NCBI GenBank assembly: GCA_964586075.1
Contig: CAZPGZ010000010.1
Location: forward strand, 1-64,000
DNA length: 64,000 bases
Origin: JBAZLV01 sp964586075
GTDB lineage: Bacteria; Nitrospirota; UBA9217
Reading direction: 5' to 3'
Shown here: one piece after another, positions 39,499 to 47,786 of the stretch
Layout of the letters: every line of letters begins with the position of its first letter
Numbering within the stretch: position 1 is the first letter of the stretch
Made by a program: the position numbers and the translations under genes
The notes under the pieces: model-generated
The model's input: only the letters and a program-made list of their open reading frames with translations
Database searches by the model: none
What the model was told of the DNA's origin: nothing

Positions 39499-39753
39499 AT
39501 GGATAAGGAAAAACTTTTAAAAGGTGCAAAGTACGCCGGTCATGCTGTCGGAGCAGCAGCGGTTGCCGCCGTGAGCGGAACCATTGGCGTGCTGTTGAGT
39601 GATCAGACGGCGGTACAGGCTGCGCTCATTGCCGCCGGCGTGAATCCGGCTTATATACCGCTTGCCATGATGGGCGTGGCGGCGATTGCCGGGTATTTCA
39701 CCAAGAGCCCGCAGGACCAGGCGAAGACTCAATCCGGCACGGAGGCGAAATAA
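39499..39753 (+). CDS. Holin-like small membrane protein
   Basis: An 84-residue protein with two hydrophobic helices (AGHAVGAAAVAAVSGTIGVL and ALIAAGVNPAYIPLAMMGVA, with a shared turn). The N-terminus is basic (MDKEKLLKGAK) and the C-terminal tail is polar. Size, topology and location after the endolysin support a class II holin. Confidence 0.6.
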   Translation: MDKEKLLKGAKYAGHAVGAAAVAAVSGTIGVLLSDQTAVQAALIAAGVNPAYIPLAMMGVAAIAGYFTKSPQDQAKTQSGTEAK

Positions 39754-39761
39754 ACGCAGAA

Positions 39762-40181
39762 ATGACCACGACGAACTGCATAAAATATCGTGACGGATAT
39801 AATTATCAGCTGGATGAGGACTTCGAAATCCAGACTGACATTTATCCGGAGAAAGACATTGCAACTGATTACGCAACGCTCTCCCGGTCGGGCGTGCTGC
39901 ATATTTTCAAAGGGTATGCCTGGGACGGTCCGAGCGGCCCAACAGTAGATCGCAGCAGCAACATGCGCGGATCCCTGCCGCATGATGTTCTGTATCAAAT
40001 GATACGGCAGGGGCATCTGCCGTTGTCTGTTCGGGAGAAAGCCGACCATCTGCTTTTAAAATGCTGGATAGAAGACGGCATGTGGGAATGGCTTGCAAAG
40101 CTCGAAGTGAAGATGGTGGAGGATTTGGCCACTGGTGCAGCAAGGCCAAGCGCGGAACATCTCCCAAAGTATGCACCATGA
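39762..40181 (+). CDS. DUF1353-like phage protein
   Basis: A 139-residue protein. FKGYAWDGPSGPTVDRSSNM, then RGSLPHDVLYQMIRQG, is the DUF1353 motif (G-Y-x-W-D-G-x-S-x-P, then H-D-x-L-Y). It is found near lysis genes of many phages. The function is unknown; the conserved Asp and His suggest an enzyme or metal site. No good ribosome site is seen. Confidence 0.75.
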   Translation: MTTTNCIKYRDGYNYQLDEDFEIQTDIYPEKDIATDYATLSRSGVLHIFKGYAWDGPSGPTVDRSSNMRGSLPHDVLYQMIRQGHLPLSVREKADHLLLKCWIEDGMWEWLAKLEVKMVEDLATGAARPSAEHLPKYAP

Positions 40182-40249
40182 AAAAAGCCCTGAATAGATT
40201 CTGGAAGTGGATAAAGGACCACCTTAATTATGGTGGTGTGAGAGGATAG
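40178..40249 (+). CDS. Possible 23-residue amphipathic peptide
   Basis: The ATG at 40178 overlaps the DUF1353 stop (ATGA). The peptide is basic and aromatic (KKALNRFWKWIKDHLNYGG), like an amphipathic membrane-active helix. It ends three bases before the terminator stem. Length makes it tentative. Confidence 0.35.
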   Translation: MKKALNRFWKWIKDHLNYGGVRG

Positions 40250-40252
40250 CAG

Positions 40253-40275
40253 GGGGCCAGAAATGGCCCCTTTTT
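40253..40275 (+). terminator. Strong terminator at the end of the late operon
   Basis: GGGGCCA (40253-40259), GAAA loop, TGGCCCC (40264-40270), then TTTTT (40271-40275). A perfect 7-bp GC stem with a stable tetraloop and T-run. It separates phage late transcription from the attachment region. Confidence 0.9.
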
Positions 40276-40289
40276 GTTTCTCGTTTCTT

Positions 40290-40313
40290 AGAAACCGCTA
40301 CAGAAACCGCTAC
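40290..40313 (+). repeat. 12-bp tandem repeat, candidate integrase arm sites
   Basis: AGAAACCGCTAC occurs twice head to tail (40290-40301, 40302-40313), about 65 bp from the tRNA junction. Tyrosine integrases bind direct-repeat arm sites beside the core. The function is inferred from position. Confidence 0.5.
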
Positions 40314-40373
40314 AATTTGATGTTTTATTAAAGTTAAGATTATGAAATGATTGCAAAAAAGATATGCACAACA

Positions 40374-40418
40374 GCGGATTTGAAGTCCGGGACGGGCACC
40401 AGCACCGTAACCTCTCCC
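40374..40418 (-). tRNA. selC: tRNA-Sec 5' half, truncated at the prophage boundary
   Basis: On the minus strand, GGGAGAGG (an 8-bp acceptor strand, 40418-40411) is followed by a D-arm region with CTGGT and the anticodon arm with loop CTTCAAA (40385-40379), anticodon TCA at 40383-40381. The same anticodon loop is found in E. coli selC. After the anticodon stem the sequence changes to AT-rich DNA with no long variable arm, T-loop (GGTTCGA) or 3' acceptor. The gene is cut where the prophage begins. It is a partial gene and cannot make tRNA from this copy. Confidence 0.65.
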
Positions 40419-40478
40419 TTATCTTACTCTTAGAGATGGAGCGACGAGCAACCTAAAAATCGATCATAAAGAAATCAT

Positions 40479-40484
40479 ATTATA
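40479..40484 (-). promoter_or_regulatory. Possible promoter -10 of the tRNA-Sec fragment
   Basis: TATAAT on the minus strand, about 60 bp upstream of the tRNA 5' end. A poor -35 (TTTTCA with a 17-bp spacer) is available. It suggests that the host-side half retains its promoter. Confidence 0.35.
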
Positions 40485-40552
40485 CCTGATATCGACCGTG
40501 TTGAAAACAATATTATAATGCGTTTTGTCTGCCTGTTCGGAGCGTTGCCGCG

Positions 40553-42535
40553 TTAGTTGCTGCCCTTGATAAGAAGGTTTGTGGCTTTGTCCAAATCAGC
40601 ATGCGCACCAAGAAGCACCACAATATCGCCGCTAAGTAATATGAAACCCGGTTCGGGATTCGTGATTGCTTCGCCGTTTCTCGCGACGGCGACAACCGTT
40701 GCGCCTGTATGTTTGCGGATATCGAGTTCCCGAAGAGATTTACCGGAAGACGAGGAATCCTGTTCAATCTGGATGTTGTCTACCGTGGTCCCGGCGAACA
40801 GGGCAGCGATGCGTCCGAGATTCTCCTGGTCCAGTGAAATCCCCCGCAGCATTTTGTATCCGCTGAAGCGCACCAGTTGAATCTGATTGGCAATGACATT
40901 TGCCGGAATGTGATATTCGTGGAGAACGCGTGAAAAAATTTCTATGGACGTTTCGAACTCCTCCGGGATGACCTGGTTTGCGCCGAGTTTATAGAGTTCA
41001 TCCACGTCTGCTGCATACCGTGTGCGAATGAGAATGAAAATCGAGGGATTAAGCTGCCGCGCAAGCCTCAGTGCAATTCGTGTCGCCGCGTGGTCGGAAA
41101 TTGCAAATACGATTATTTTTGCGCATTCGATGCCGGCGCGTTGCAGCACATCATGCTTAGTAATATCGCCATAGATAAGCGGTTCACCTTCCTCCCGCGC
41201 TTTTCTAATAACATCGGCATTTACTTCCAATACGACGTAGGGAATTTGTGTTGATTTGAGTGTCTTGGCAAGGTTTCTGCCGTTCAAACCGTATCCGGCA
41301 ATGATGGTGTGGCCGGTCAGCGAACACCCCTTGTTTTTTTCCTCGTGTTCTGGCGCAATCTCGGTGATGCGGGCCGCGATCCAGGGTGACAGCTGGATAA
41401 GGAAAGGAGCGGCCAGCATGCTGAGAATAGAGGCGTTGACGAACATTTGAAACATGTCCGGACCCATAAGACCGCTGGTAGTGCCCTGTTGCGCAAGAAG
41501 AAAGGAAAACTCTCCGATCTGAGCAAGGCCGAGACCTGTCAGGAGTGAGGTGCGGAGCGGATACCGCAGCGCGGCCGTGGTAAGAATCACGAGAATGGTT
41601 TTCAGCAAAATAAGGAAGATAGTGATGAGCAGAAGAACCGGCCAGTGAAGCTGAAAATAGGAAGTATGCAGAAGCATGCCGACCGAGATGAAGAAAATGC
41701 TCGTAAAATAGTCGCGAAACGGGATGATCTGGGCCACGATATGGTGGCTGTATTCAGACTCAGAAATGATGAGGCCGGCGAGGAATGCTCCCAGGGCGAG
41801 CGAAAGACCGAGATTATAAGTGATCCACGCCGTGCCGAGACAGAGCAGAACGATCAGAAGGAAAAAAATTTCACGATTTCTGAGTCTGATGACCTGATAG
41901 AGGAGAAAGGGAACGATCTGTCTGGCGGCAAAATAAATAACGATCAGACCCAGAGCAGCCTTGCCCAGCGATGTCAGAACAGACAAAGGGGTTACCATGC
42001 CGCCGCTGCTCGCATTGATCAATACCGGCAGCAACAGCATCATAGGCACAACGGCAATATCCTGGAACAGAAGAATTCCGGTGACGATTCTACCGTGGGC
42101 GGTGTCCAGTTCATTACGGTCAGTGTACATTTTAAGTACGATGGCCGTGCTGCTGAGGGCTGCGAGGAATCCGAAAAAGATGGATTGTGGAAGGGGAAAA
42201 TTGAACAGGAGTGATATCCCTGTAATTGCGGCAATGGTCAAGGCCACCTGCATGCCGCCGCCGATCAGAAAAGAACGGCTCGATTTTAGAATATCCGCGA
42301 TGGAAAATTCCAGCCCGACTGAAAAAAGGAGCAGCACTACGCCAATATCGGCGAGCCGCTCCACTACGCTGGTTTCGGTGATGATTGCCGCTCCATAGGG
42401 CCCGATCAGCGCGCCGGTGATCAAAAAACCGACGAGCGCGGGAAGTTTTGCCCGATGGAAGAGATAGGTTATGGGCAGCGAGACCGCAAGCAGCAGAATA
42501 AGTTCCCGCAGTATGGTGGGATCGCCTTCGTGCAT
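40553..42535 (-). CDS. CPA2 monovalent cation:proton antiporter (KefB/YbaL-type) with TrkA domains
   Basis: A 660-residue inner-membrane transporter. Residues of about 8-380 are a Na+/H+ exchanger-type 12-13 helix domain (LVGFLITGALIGPYG, VGLEFSIADILKSSR, QDIAVVPMMLLLPVL). Residues of about 410-530 are a TrkA-N domain with the Rossmann motif IIAGYGLNGRNLAK. Residues of about 570-655 are TrkA-C (SGKSLRELDIRKHTGATVVA). It probably exchanges K+ or Na+ for protons under nucleotide control. It is the first host gene beyond the tRNA fragment and is transcribed toward it. Confidence 0.9.
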   Translation of the reverse strand: MHEGDPTILRELILLLAVSLPITYLFHRAKLPALVGFLITGALIGPYGAAIITETSVVERLADIGVVLLLFSVGLEFSIADILKSSRSFLIGGGMQVALTIAAITGISLLFNFPLPQSIFFGFLAALSSTAIVLKMYTDRNELDTAHGRIVTGILLFQDIAVVPMMLLLPVLINASSGGMVTPLSVLTSLGKAALGLIVIYFAARQIVPFLLYQVIRLRNREIFFLLIVLLCLGTAWITYNLGLSLALGAFLAGLIISESEYSHHIVAQIIPFRDYFTSIFFISVGMLLHTSYFQLHWPVLLLITIFLILLKTILVILTTAALRYPLRTSLLTGLGLAQIGEFSFLLAQQGTTSGLMGPDMFQMFVNASILSMLAAPFLIQLSPWIAARITEIAPEHEEKNKGCSLTGHTIIAGYGLNGRNLAKTLKSTQIPYVVLEVNADVIRKAREEGEPLIYGDITKHDVLQRAGIECAKIIVFAISDHAATRIALRLARQLNPSIFILIRTRYAADVDELYKLGANQVIPEEFETSIEIFSRVLHEYHIPANVIANQIQLVRFSGYKMLRGISLDQENLGRIAALFAGTTVDNIQIEQDSSSSGKSLRELDIRKHTGATVVAVARNGEAITNPEPGFILLSGDIVVLLGAHADLDKATNLLIKGSN

Positions 42536-42635
42536 GTCCTTATATTAGCACAATTCTCATATCGAACACAAAAGAGTATCGTAAGTACCATTTTTTTACA
42601 CAATGCCCTGTCCATTCGGTTTGCGCGTGTGCGGT

Positions 42636-42663
42636 TTGACAATAATGCGTTTTATGCTATAGT
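42636..42663 (+). promoter_or_regulatory. Promoter of the DUF4912 gene
   Basis: TTGACA (42636-42641), a 16-bp spacer and TATAGT (42658-42663). It ends 42 bases before the ATG at 42706, and a GGGGG-containing ribosome site lies in between. It is a good match to a sigma-70 type promoter. Confidence 0.65.
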
Positions 42664-42705
42664 TTATTCGTAAACGGACTTTAGCGACACGAAAGGGGGT
42701 TTGAG

Positions 42706-43632
42706 ATGGAAAAAACAGATCTGACTGCTATGACTGTAGCGAAACTCAAAGCCCTGGCTAAAGAGAGGAGTGTTTCTCTGCCAGCAAAAGCAAAAAAGGC
42801 GGACATTATTGCACTTCTGAAAAAAGAAATAGACATCAAAAAACCGGCAACAGAAAGAAATGTTGAGCAGTTTTCGCTTGCAGCGAGAAAAATCGGAAGC
42901 AAATCAGATGAAGCTCAGGAAAACTTCAGGGTCAAGAAAGCTGAATCTATAAAAAAAGAACCGGTAGAAAAAATTCAGAAAACCGATAAGCCGAATCTTG
43001 AGTGGAAAATTCCTCCGAAGTCGGAGGAACCATTTATAGCACAGGAACGGGTGGCTGAAGCCAAGTATTATACCGGCCCTGCGCTGCAGCCGATGGTTGA
43101 GGCACACGGAGATCTTCCCCTGTCATATGGAGAAGAAAAGATCACTCTTTTGTCGAGAGACCCATTTATAGCGTTTGCATACTGGGAAGTGGCGCCGGGA
43201 CGTGTTGCGAAGGAGCGGAATTGGTTCGGATGGGACAGTAAACTCTCTATCCGGGTTTATGACATAACCGGTGTCCAGTTTGATGGCAGGAATGCCATCG
43301 GGTATTACGATCAGGAGGTTTCGGAGCAAACCGGTAGCTGGTATTTTGATTTTGGAAGGCCGTCCCATTCCTTCTGCGCTGATTTGGGACTGCTTTCACC
43401 CGAAGGGAAGTTCTTAACCCTGGTCCGGTCGAATTACATTACCATGCCTCGTGATGGGGTGTCGGATGTTCTGGATGACGAATGGATGCTTCTGGATGAG
43501 GAGTTTCTGCAGCTGTATGGTGGCCCGACCGGATTGTCGTCTCCTCAGAGTCAGGAGATGCTGAAACGCAGACGCCTGCAGGGGATTACCTCGCCAGGGA
43601 TGTTTTCCCGCCAGCGGGCAAGACGGAGGTAA
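42706..43632 (+). CDS. DUF4912 protein with N-terminal Rho-N/SAP-like motif
   Basis: A 308-residue protein. Residues of about 8-42 (MTVAKLKALAKERSVSLPAK, then KKADIIALL) form a Rho N-terminal or SAP-like helical motif. A charged linker follows. Residues of about 135-265 are DUF4912 (ITLLSRDPFIAFAYWEVAPG, then SIRVYDITGVQFDG). DUF4912 genes are often next to GH57 branching enzymes, as here. The domain may bind a glycan or the partner enzyme, which is inferred from linkage. Confidence 0.8.
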   Translation: MEKTDLTAMTVAKLKALAKERSVSLPAKAKKADIIALLKKEIDIKKPATERNVEQFSLAARKIGSKSDEAQENFRVKKAESIKKEPVEKIQKTDKPNLEWKIPPKSEEPFIAQERVAEAKYYTGPALQPMVEAHGDLPLSYGEEKITLLSRDPFIAFAYWEVAPGRVAKERNWFGWDSKLSIRVYDITGVQFDGRNAIGYYDQEVSEQTGSWYFDFGRPSHSFCADLGLLSPEGKFLTLVRSNYITMPRDGVSDVLDDEWMLLDEEFLQLYGGPTGLSSPQSQEMLKRRRLQGITSPGMFSRQRARRR

Positions 43633-43702
43633 GGCGGCGGCATGCTTTTTTGATTGTACCTGAGCAGCTGAAATACTCTTGTACTGAAGTGATTTTTATT
43701 GT

Positions 43703-43735
43703 AAAGTCCATCCAAAGCGGATGGACTTTTCTTTT
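43703..43735 (+). terminator. Terminator between DUF4912 and the GH57 gene
   Basis: AAAGTCCATCC (43703-43713) and GGATGGACTTT (43719-43729) form a perfect 11-bp stem with a five-base loop, followed by TCTTTT. It is intrinsic and efficient by appearance and could also serve as an attenuator before the GH57 gene. Confidence 0.85.
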
Positions 43736-43807
43736 GGTCTGTAGAATTTCGTCTGCGTACGGTCGCACCTGCGACCTGCGCTCTGCACAGTTCTCCTCGG
43801 AGGAAGA

Positions 43808-45388
43808 ATGGAAAAAGGTTATCTGGCTTTGGTGCTGCACAGCCATTTACCCTATGTGAGACACCCGGAACACGACCGGTTTCTGGAAGAGGACTGGTTG
43901 TACGAAGCGATAACGGAAACGTATATACCGCTAATCAATGTTTTTGACGGGCTGGTGAATGACAATGTTGATTTCCGGATTACAATGAGCCTTTCGCCCA
44001 CGCTTATTTCGATGCTTGCCGATCCGCTGCTTCAGCAACGGTATATTCGGCATATTAACAGGCTCATTGAGCTTGCCGGAAAAGAAATAGACCGGACATC
44101 CGATCAGCCGGAATTCAACCCGCTTGCCCGGATGTACGAAGACATGTTCAAAAACGCCCGCTCCGTATTTGAAGAAAAATACGGATGCAATCTTGTAAGG
44201 GCGTTTCGCAAATTCCAGGACCTCGGCAGGTTGGAAATTATTACTTGCGCTGCCACGCATGCCTTTCTGCCGCTGATGCAGAACCCACATGCAGTACGGG
44301 CGCAGATTATGATTGCCGTGGAGCATTATAAAACACACTTCGGGCGGGCCCCCAGGGGCATCTGGCTGCCGGAATGTGGGTATTACGAAGGGCTTGACGA
44401 AATTCTGAAGGATGCAGGCATACGATATTTCTTTACCGACTCACACGGCATTTCCAATGCATTGCCGCGTCCAAAGTACGGAGTCTATGCGCCTGTTTAT
44501 TGCCCTTCCGGTGTGGCGGCTTTCGGCAGGGATATTGAATCATCCAAGCAAGTCTGGAGTTCCATAGAGGGGTATCCCGGAGATTATAATTATCGAGACT
44601 TTTACCGGGATGTGGGGTTTGATCTGGATTATGAATATGTTAAGCCGTATCTTCATCCTGACGGCATCCGGGTCAATCTCGGAATCAAGTATTACAAGAT
44701 TACGGGTGAGTCGGATCAAAAAGACCCCTACATCCGCCACGGGGCACTGCAGCGGGCAGCGGAGCATGCCGGCAATTTTCTGTTCAACAGGGAAAAACAA
44801 GTGGAGTGGCTGGTCGGTCTTTTCCAGGGGCGGAAGCCTATTATTGTCGCCCCGTATGATTCTGAGCTGTTCGGACATTGGTGGTTCGAAGGTCCCAACT
44901 GGATCGATTATCTGATCAGGAAAACTGTATTCGATCAAAAAACCACACGGTTGATTACTCCATCCGAGTATTTGCAGGAAAATCCGAAATGTCAGGTTGC
45001 AGCGCCGTCCCTGTCGAGTTGGGGATACAAGGGATATGCCGAAGTATGGCTTGACGGATCAAATGATTGGATATACCGGCATCTTCATAAAGCGGCTGAG
45101 CGGATGGTGGAACTGGCAAGGAATTTTTCTCAAAGCGAAGGCTTGCTGAAGCGGGCATTGAACCAGGCGGCGCGGGAGGTGCTTCTCGCGCAAAGCTCTG
45201 ACTGGGCTTTTATTTTGAAGACCGGCAGCCATGTCGATTATGCGGTGCGCAGAACAAAGGAACACATCCTCCGTTTCACCAGACTGTATTATGATATCCG
45301 GGAGGGACACGTCGACCAGGACTGGCTTGACGGCGTAGAACTTTTGGACAATATTTTCCCGGACATTGATTATCGAGTATATGCTTAA
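43808..45388 (+). CDS. GH57 (DUF1957-type) 1,4-alpha-glucan branching enzyme
   Basis: A 526-residue enzyme behind GGAGGAA. HSHLPYVRHPEHDRFLEEDW is the GH57 opening motif. IWLPECGYYEGLDEIL carries the nucleophile Glu, and IVAPYDSELFGHWWFEGPNW carries the acid/base Asp. It also has the C-terminal helical DUF1957 domain. It makes alpha-1,6 branches in glycogen. The TAG-like metabolic partners are not in this window. The length is usual. Confidence 0.88.
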   Translation: MEKGYLALVLHSHLPYVRHPEHDRFLEEDWLYEAITETYIPLINVFDGLVNDNVDFRITMSLSPTLISMLADPLLQQRYIRHINRLIELAGKEIDRTSDQPEFNPLARMYEDMFKNARSVFEEKYGCNLVRAFRKFQDLGRLEIITCAATHAFLPLMQNPHAVRAQIMIAVEHYKTHFGRAPRGIWLPECGYYEGLDEILKDAGIRYFFTDSHGISNALPRPKYGVYAPVYCPSGVAAFGRDIESSKQVWSSIEGYPGDYNYRDFYRDVGFDLDYEYVKPYLHPDGIRVNLGIKYYKITGESDQKDPYIRHGALQRAAEHAGNFLFNREKQVEWLVGLFQGRKPIIVAPYDSELFGHWWFEGPNWIDYLIRKTVFDQKTTRLITPSEYLQENPKCQVAAPSLSSWGYKGYAEVWLDGSNDWIYRHLHKAAERMVELARNFSQSEGLLKRALNQAAREVLLAQSSDWAFILKTGSHVDYAVRRTKEHILRFTRLYYDIREGHVDQDWLDGVELLDNIFPDIDYRVYA

Positions 45389-46778
45389 AAAAACTCTTAT
45401 CGATAAATTAAAAAAGATCGTCGGCCCTTCCGGCGTTATCACGGCGGCCACAGAGCTGGAGCCATACGCGCGTGACGCCACCCGCCATGAATCGCTCCCC
45501 TGGGTAGTGGTTCTGCCTGTGACCGCAAGTCAGGTATCGGATATTCTCACTCTCGCCAACCAGCAACGGATTCCCGTGGTCCCGCGCGGAGCAGGAACGG
45601 GCATGTCCGGCGGAGCAGTGCCGGTATGCGGCGGCATCGTTTTATCACTTGAGCAGATGAACAGAATCAGAGAAATTGATGAGGACAACCTTATCGCCGT
45701 GGTAGAACCGGGAGTAATAACGGGAACGTTGCAGCATGAGGTGGAATCGCGAGGGCTTTTTTATCCTCCGGACCCGGCCAGCCACGATACCAGCACCATC
45801 GGCGGGAACGTCGCGGAATGCGCAGGAGGACTCCGTGCAGTTAAATATGGAGTGACCAAGGACTATGTGCTTGGCCTGGAAGTTGTTCTGCCGACAGGGG
45901 AGATTATTACCACCGGAGCGCGGACAATGAAAAGCGTGGCGGGCTACGATCTGACAAAACTCATTGTCGGATCCGAAGGAACGCTCGGTGTCGTCACCCT
46001 GATTACCGTTAAGCTCCTCCCGCTTCCGGAAACCGTCAAGACGCTGTCCGCTTTTTTTGCAGACATTCAGACAGCAGGACGGGCTATCTTGGAGATCATG
46101 AAAAGCAGGATCATTCCACGCGCTCTTGAATTTGTCGACCATGCGTCGCTGAAGGCCGTGGAAACCCACCTTGGCGAAGATGTGTCAGGAGGGGCGGCCG
46201 CCATGCTGCTTGTCGAAGTGGATGGGGCTGAGGAAACCACCGAGCGGGAGGCAGGCCGCATTGAGCAAATTCTGACCGGCCTGAACGCACTCCGTGTAAA
46301 CAGAGCCCGGTCCGAGGAGGAGCGGGAGCATCTTTGGAAGGCACGGCGAGCTCTTTCCCCGGCACTCAAAACGTTGAATCTCGAAAAAGTGAACGAGGAT
46401 ATTGTTGTGCCTCGCAGCAAAATTCCTGATATCTTACGAGAAATAGACGGCATCGCACAACGGTACGGATTTCTGATCGTGAATTTCGGCCACGCGGGCG
46501 ATGGAAATATTCATACGAATATCATGGCCGCCGAAGAGGATCTGCCGAGAGCGCATGAGGCGGCGAAGGAAGTTTTTGAAGCGACGCTTCGTTTTGGCGG
46601 AAGCATTACCGGAGAGCATGGCGTCGGCATTTCAAAATCAGCCTATTTGCCAATGGAGTATGGAACGGCCACGATAAAAGCCATGCAGAGAATCAAGTAT
46701 GCGCTTGATCCGAATAATATTATGAATCCGGGGAAAATATTTCCACATGCAAAGTGTGGTAAGCGAAAAGCGACGTGA
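45381..46778 (+). CDS. FAD-binding oxidase, GlcD-like (glycolate/D-lactate dehydrogenase subunit)
   Basis: A 465-residue protein from the ATG at 45381, overlapping the branching enzyme stop; a TTG five codons earlier is less likely. VVPRGAGTGMSGGAVP is the FAD-binding glycine motif. DTSTIGGNVAECAGGLRAVK and GGSITGEHGVGISK are GlcD/D-LDH signatures. NFGHAGDGNIHTN holds the conserved histidine. It oxidises an alpha-hydroxy acid; the exact substrate and the iron-sulphur partner are not visible here. Confidence 0.85.
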   Translation: MLKKTLIDKLKKIVGPSGVITAATELEPYARDATRHESLPWVVVLPVTASQVSDILTLANQQRIPVVPRGAGTGMSGGAVPVCGGIVLSLEQMNRIREIDEDNLIAVVEPGVITGTLQHEVESRGLFYPPDPASHDTSTIGGNVAECAGGLRAVKYGVTKDYVLGLEVVLPTGEIITTGARTMKSVAGYDLTKLIVGSEGTLGVVTLITVKLLPLPETVKTLSAFFADIQTAGRAILEIMKSRIIPRALEFVDHASLKAVETHLGEDVSGGAAAMLLVEVDGAEETTEREAGRIEQILTGLNALRVNRARSEEEREHLWKARRALSPALKTLNLEKVNEDIVVPRSKIPDILREIDGIAQRYGFLIVNFGHAGDGNIHTNIMAAEEDLPRAHEAAKEVFEATLRFGGSITGEHGVGISKSAYLPMEYGTATIKAMQRIKYALDPNNIMNPGKIFPHAKCGKRKAT

Positions 46779-46798
46779 CAAACAGCCTCGCCTGGTAT

Positions 46799-47704
46799 TC
46801 AACCGCGGTACACTTCGTGTTTTATAGTGTCTTTGCCGGATTTCTTGCCTTCATACATGAGGTCGTCGGTAAGCTTGATCATATGGTCGACGGACCAGGG
46901 GGGAGTCGCAAACGTTACCATTCCGAAACTGAAGGTGACGGGCCAGTTGTTTTTTATCATGGACTGCAGAAGGACCTTCCGCACTTTATCAATAGCCGAC
47001 ATTGCCGTTTCCGCGCCGGTTTCAGGGAAAAAAATCATGAATTCGTCGCCGCCAAGCCGCGCAATAATATCTGAAGCCCGAATCTGGTCTTTAATCATGG
47101 CCACTACATGTATGAGCAGCTCATCACCGATATCATGTCCGAATGTGTCGTTGACTGCCTTGAAATTATCAATATCAATATAAACAGCGGTAAAGGGATG
47201 GGTATATCTGCGGGCCCTGTTTATTTCAGCTTCCGACAGTTCGAGGAAGTGTCTTCTGCTTACCGCTCCGGTCAGAAAATCGGTTCTTGCCACCTGCCGT
47301 TCTTGTTCAAGGGATGTTTTAAGGAGCCCCAGCAAGGCGCTAGTCACGAGCAAAAATCCCAGGCACATGCAAAAATTCCAGTAAGGGACGAGAGGGGAGT
47401 TATAGCTGCGGGAAAAAATATTGTCAGAAAGTGCCCAGATTACGGTGCAGACGACGGAAAATGCGATCCCCGCTCCGGTACTGAGAAACCAAGTGCTTAT
47501 AAAAACCGGCAGAATATACAGCAAGTGGACTGAAAGTTCAATACCGGTAATATAGTCGATAATGCCTACCGCAATGGTCACGATAATGGTAATAATGAGC
47601 TTGACGGATTCAGACTGCCTCGTAAGATACGTGAATAATGTCTGCACTCGGCTCCTCCCCGTATTTCTGCGCGCCATTATACTAAATTTTATTTTTTTTT
47701 GCAT
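46799..47704 (-). CDS. Membrane-bound diguanylate cyclase (GGDEF)
   Basis: A 301-residue protein. Four to five membrane helices span about 35-135 (KLIITIIVTIAVGIIDYITG and others), with no recognised sensor family. The GGDEF domain covers about 140-295, with DIDNFKAVNDTFGHDIGDE and the intact active site RLGGDEFMIFFPE. There is no RxxD inhibitory site near it. The start is uncertain: ATGs at 47704 and 47677 both lack a ribosome site. It is convergent with the GlcD gene. Confidence 0.85.
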   Translation of the reverse strand: MQKKIKFSIMARRNTGRSRVQTLFTYLTRQSESVKLIITIIVTIAVGIIDYITGIELSVHLLYILPVFISTWFLSTGAGIAFSVVCTVIWALSDNIFSRSYNSPLVPYWNFCMCLGFLLVTSALLGLLKTSLEQERQVARTDFLTGAVSRRHFLELSEAEINRARRYTHPFTAVYIDIDNFKAVNDTFGHDIGDELLIHVVAMIKDQIRASDIIARLGGDEFMIFFPETGAETAMSAIDKVRKVLLQSMIKNNWPVTFSFGMVTFATPPWSVDHMIKLTDDLMYEGKKSGKDTIKHEVYRG

Positions 47705-47786
47705 GGTTATTTATAGCAATAAAATTGTACAGCGGCACCCGATAAAATGAAGTTGACTCACCGGCGTTTCCCGGTATAATAATTTT

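Noticed and set aside
41645..42398. Plus-strand ORFs of 189 and 145 residues inside the antiporter gene
   Set aside because: Antisense shadows of hydrophobic helices.
44540..46453. Minus-strand ORFs opposite the GH57 and GlcD genes
   Set aside because: No ribosome sites, and the plus-strand genes have complete family motifs.
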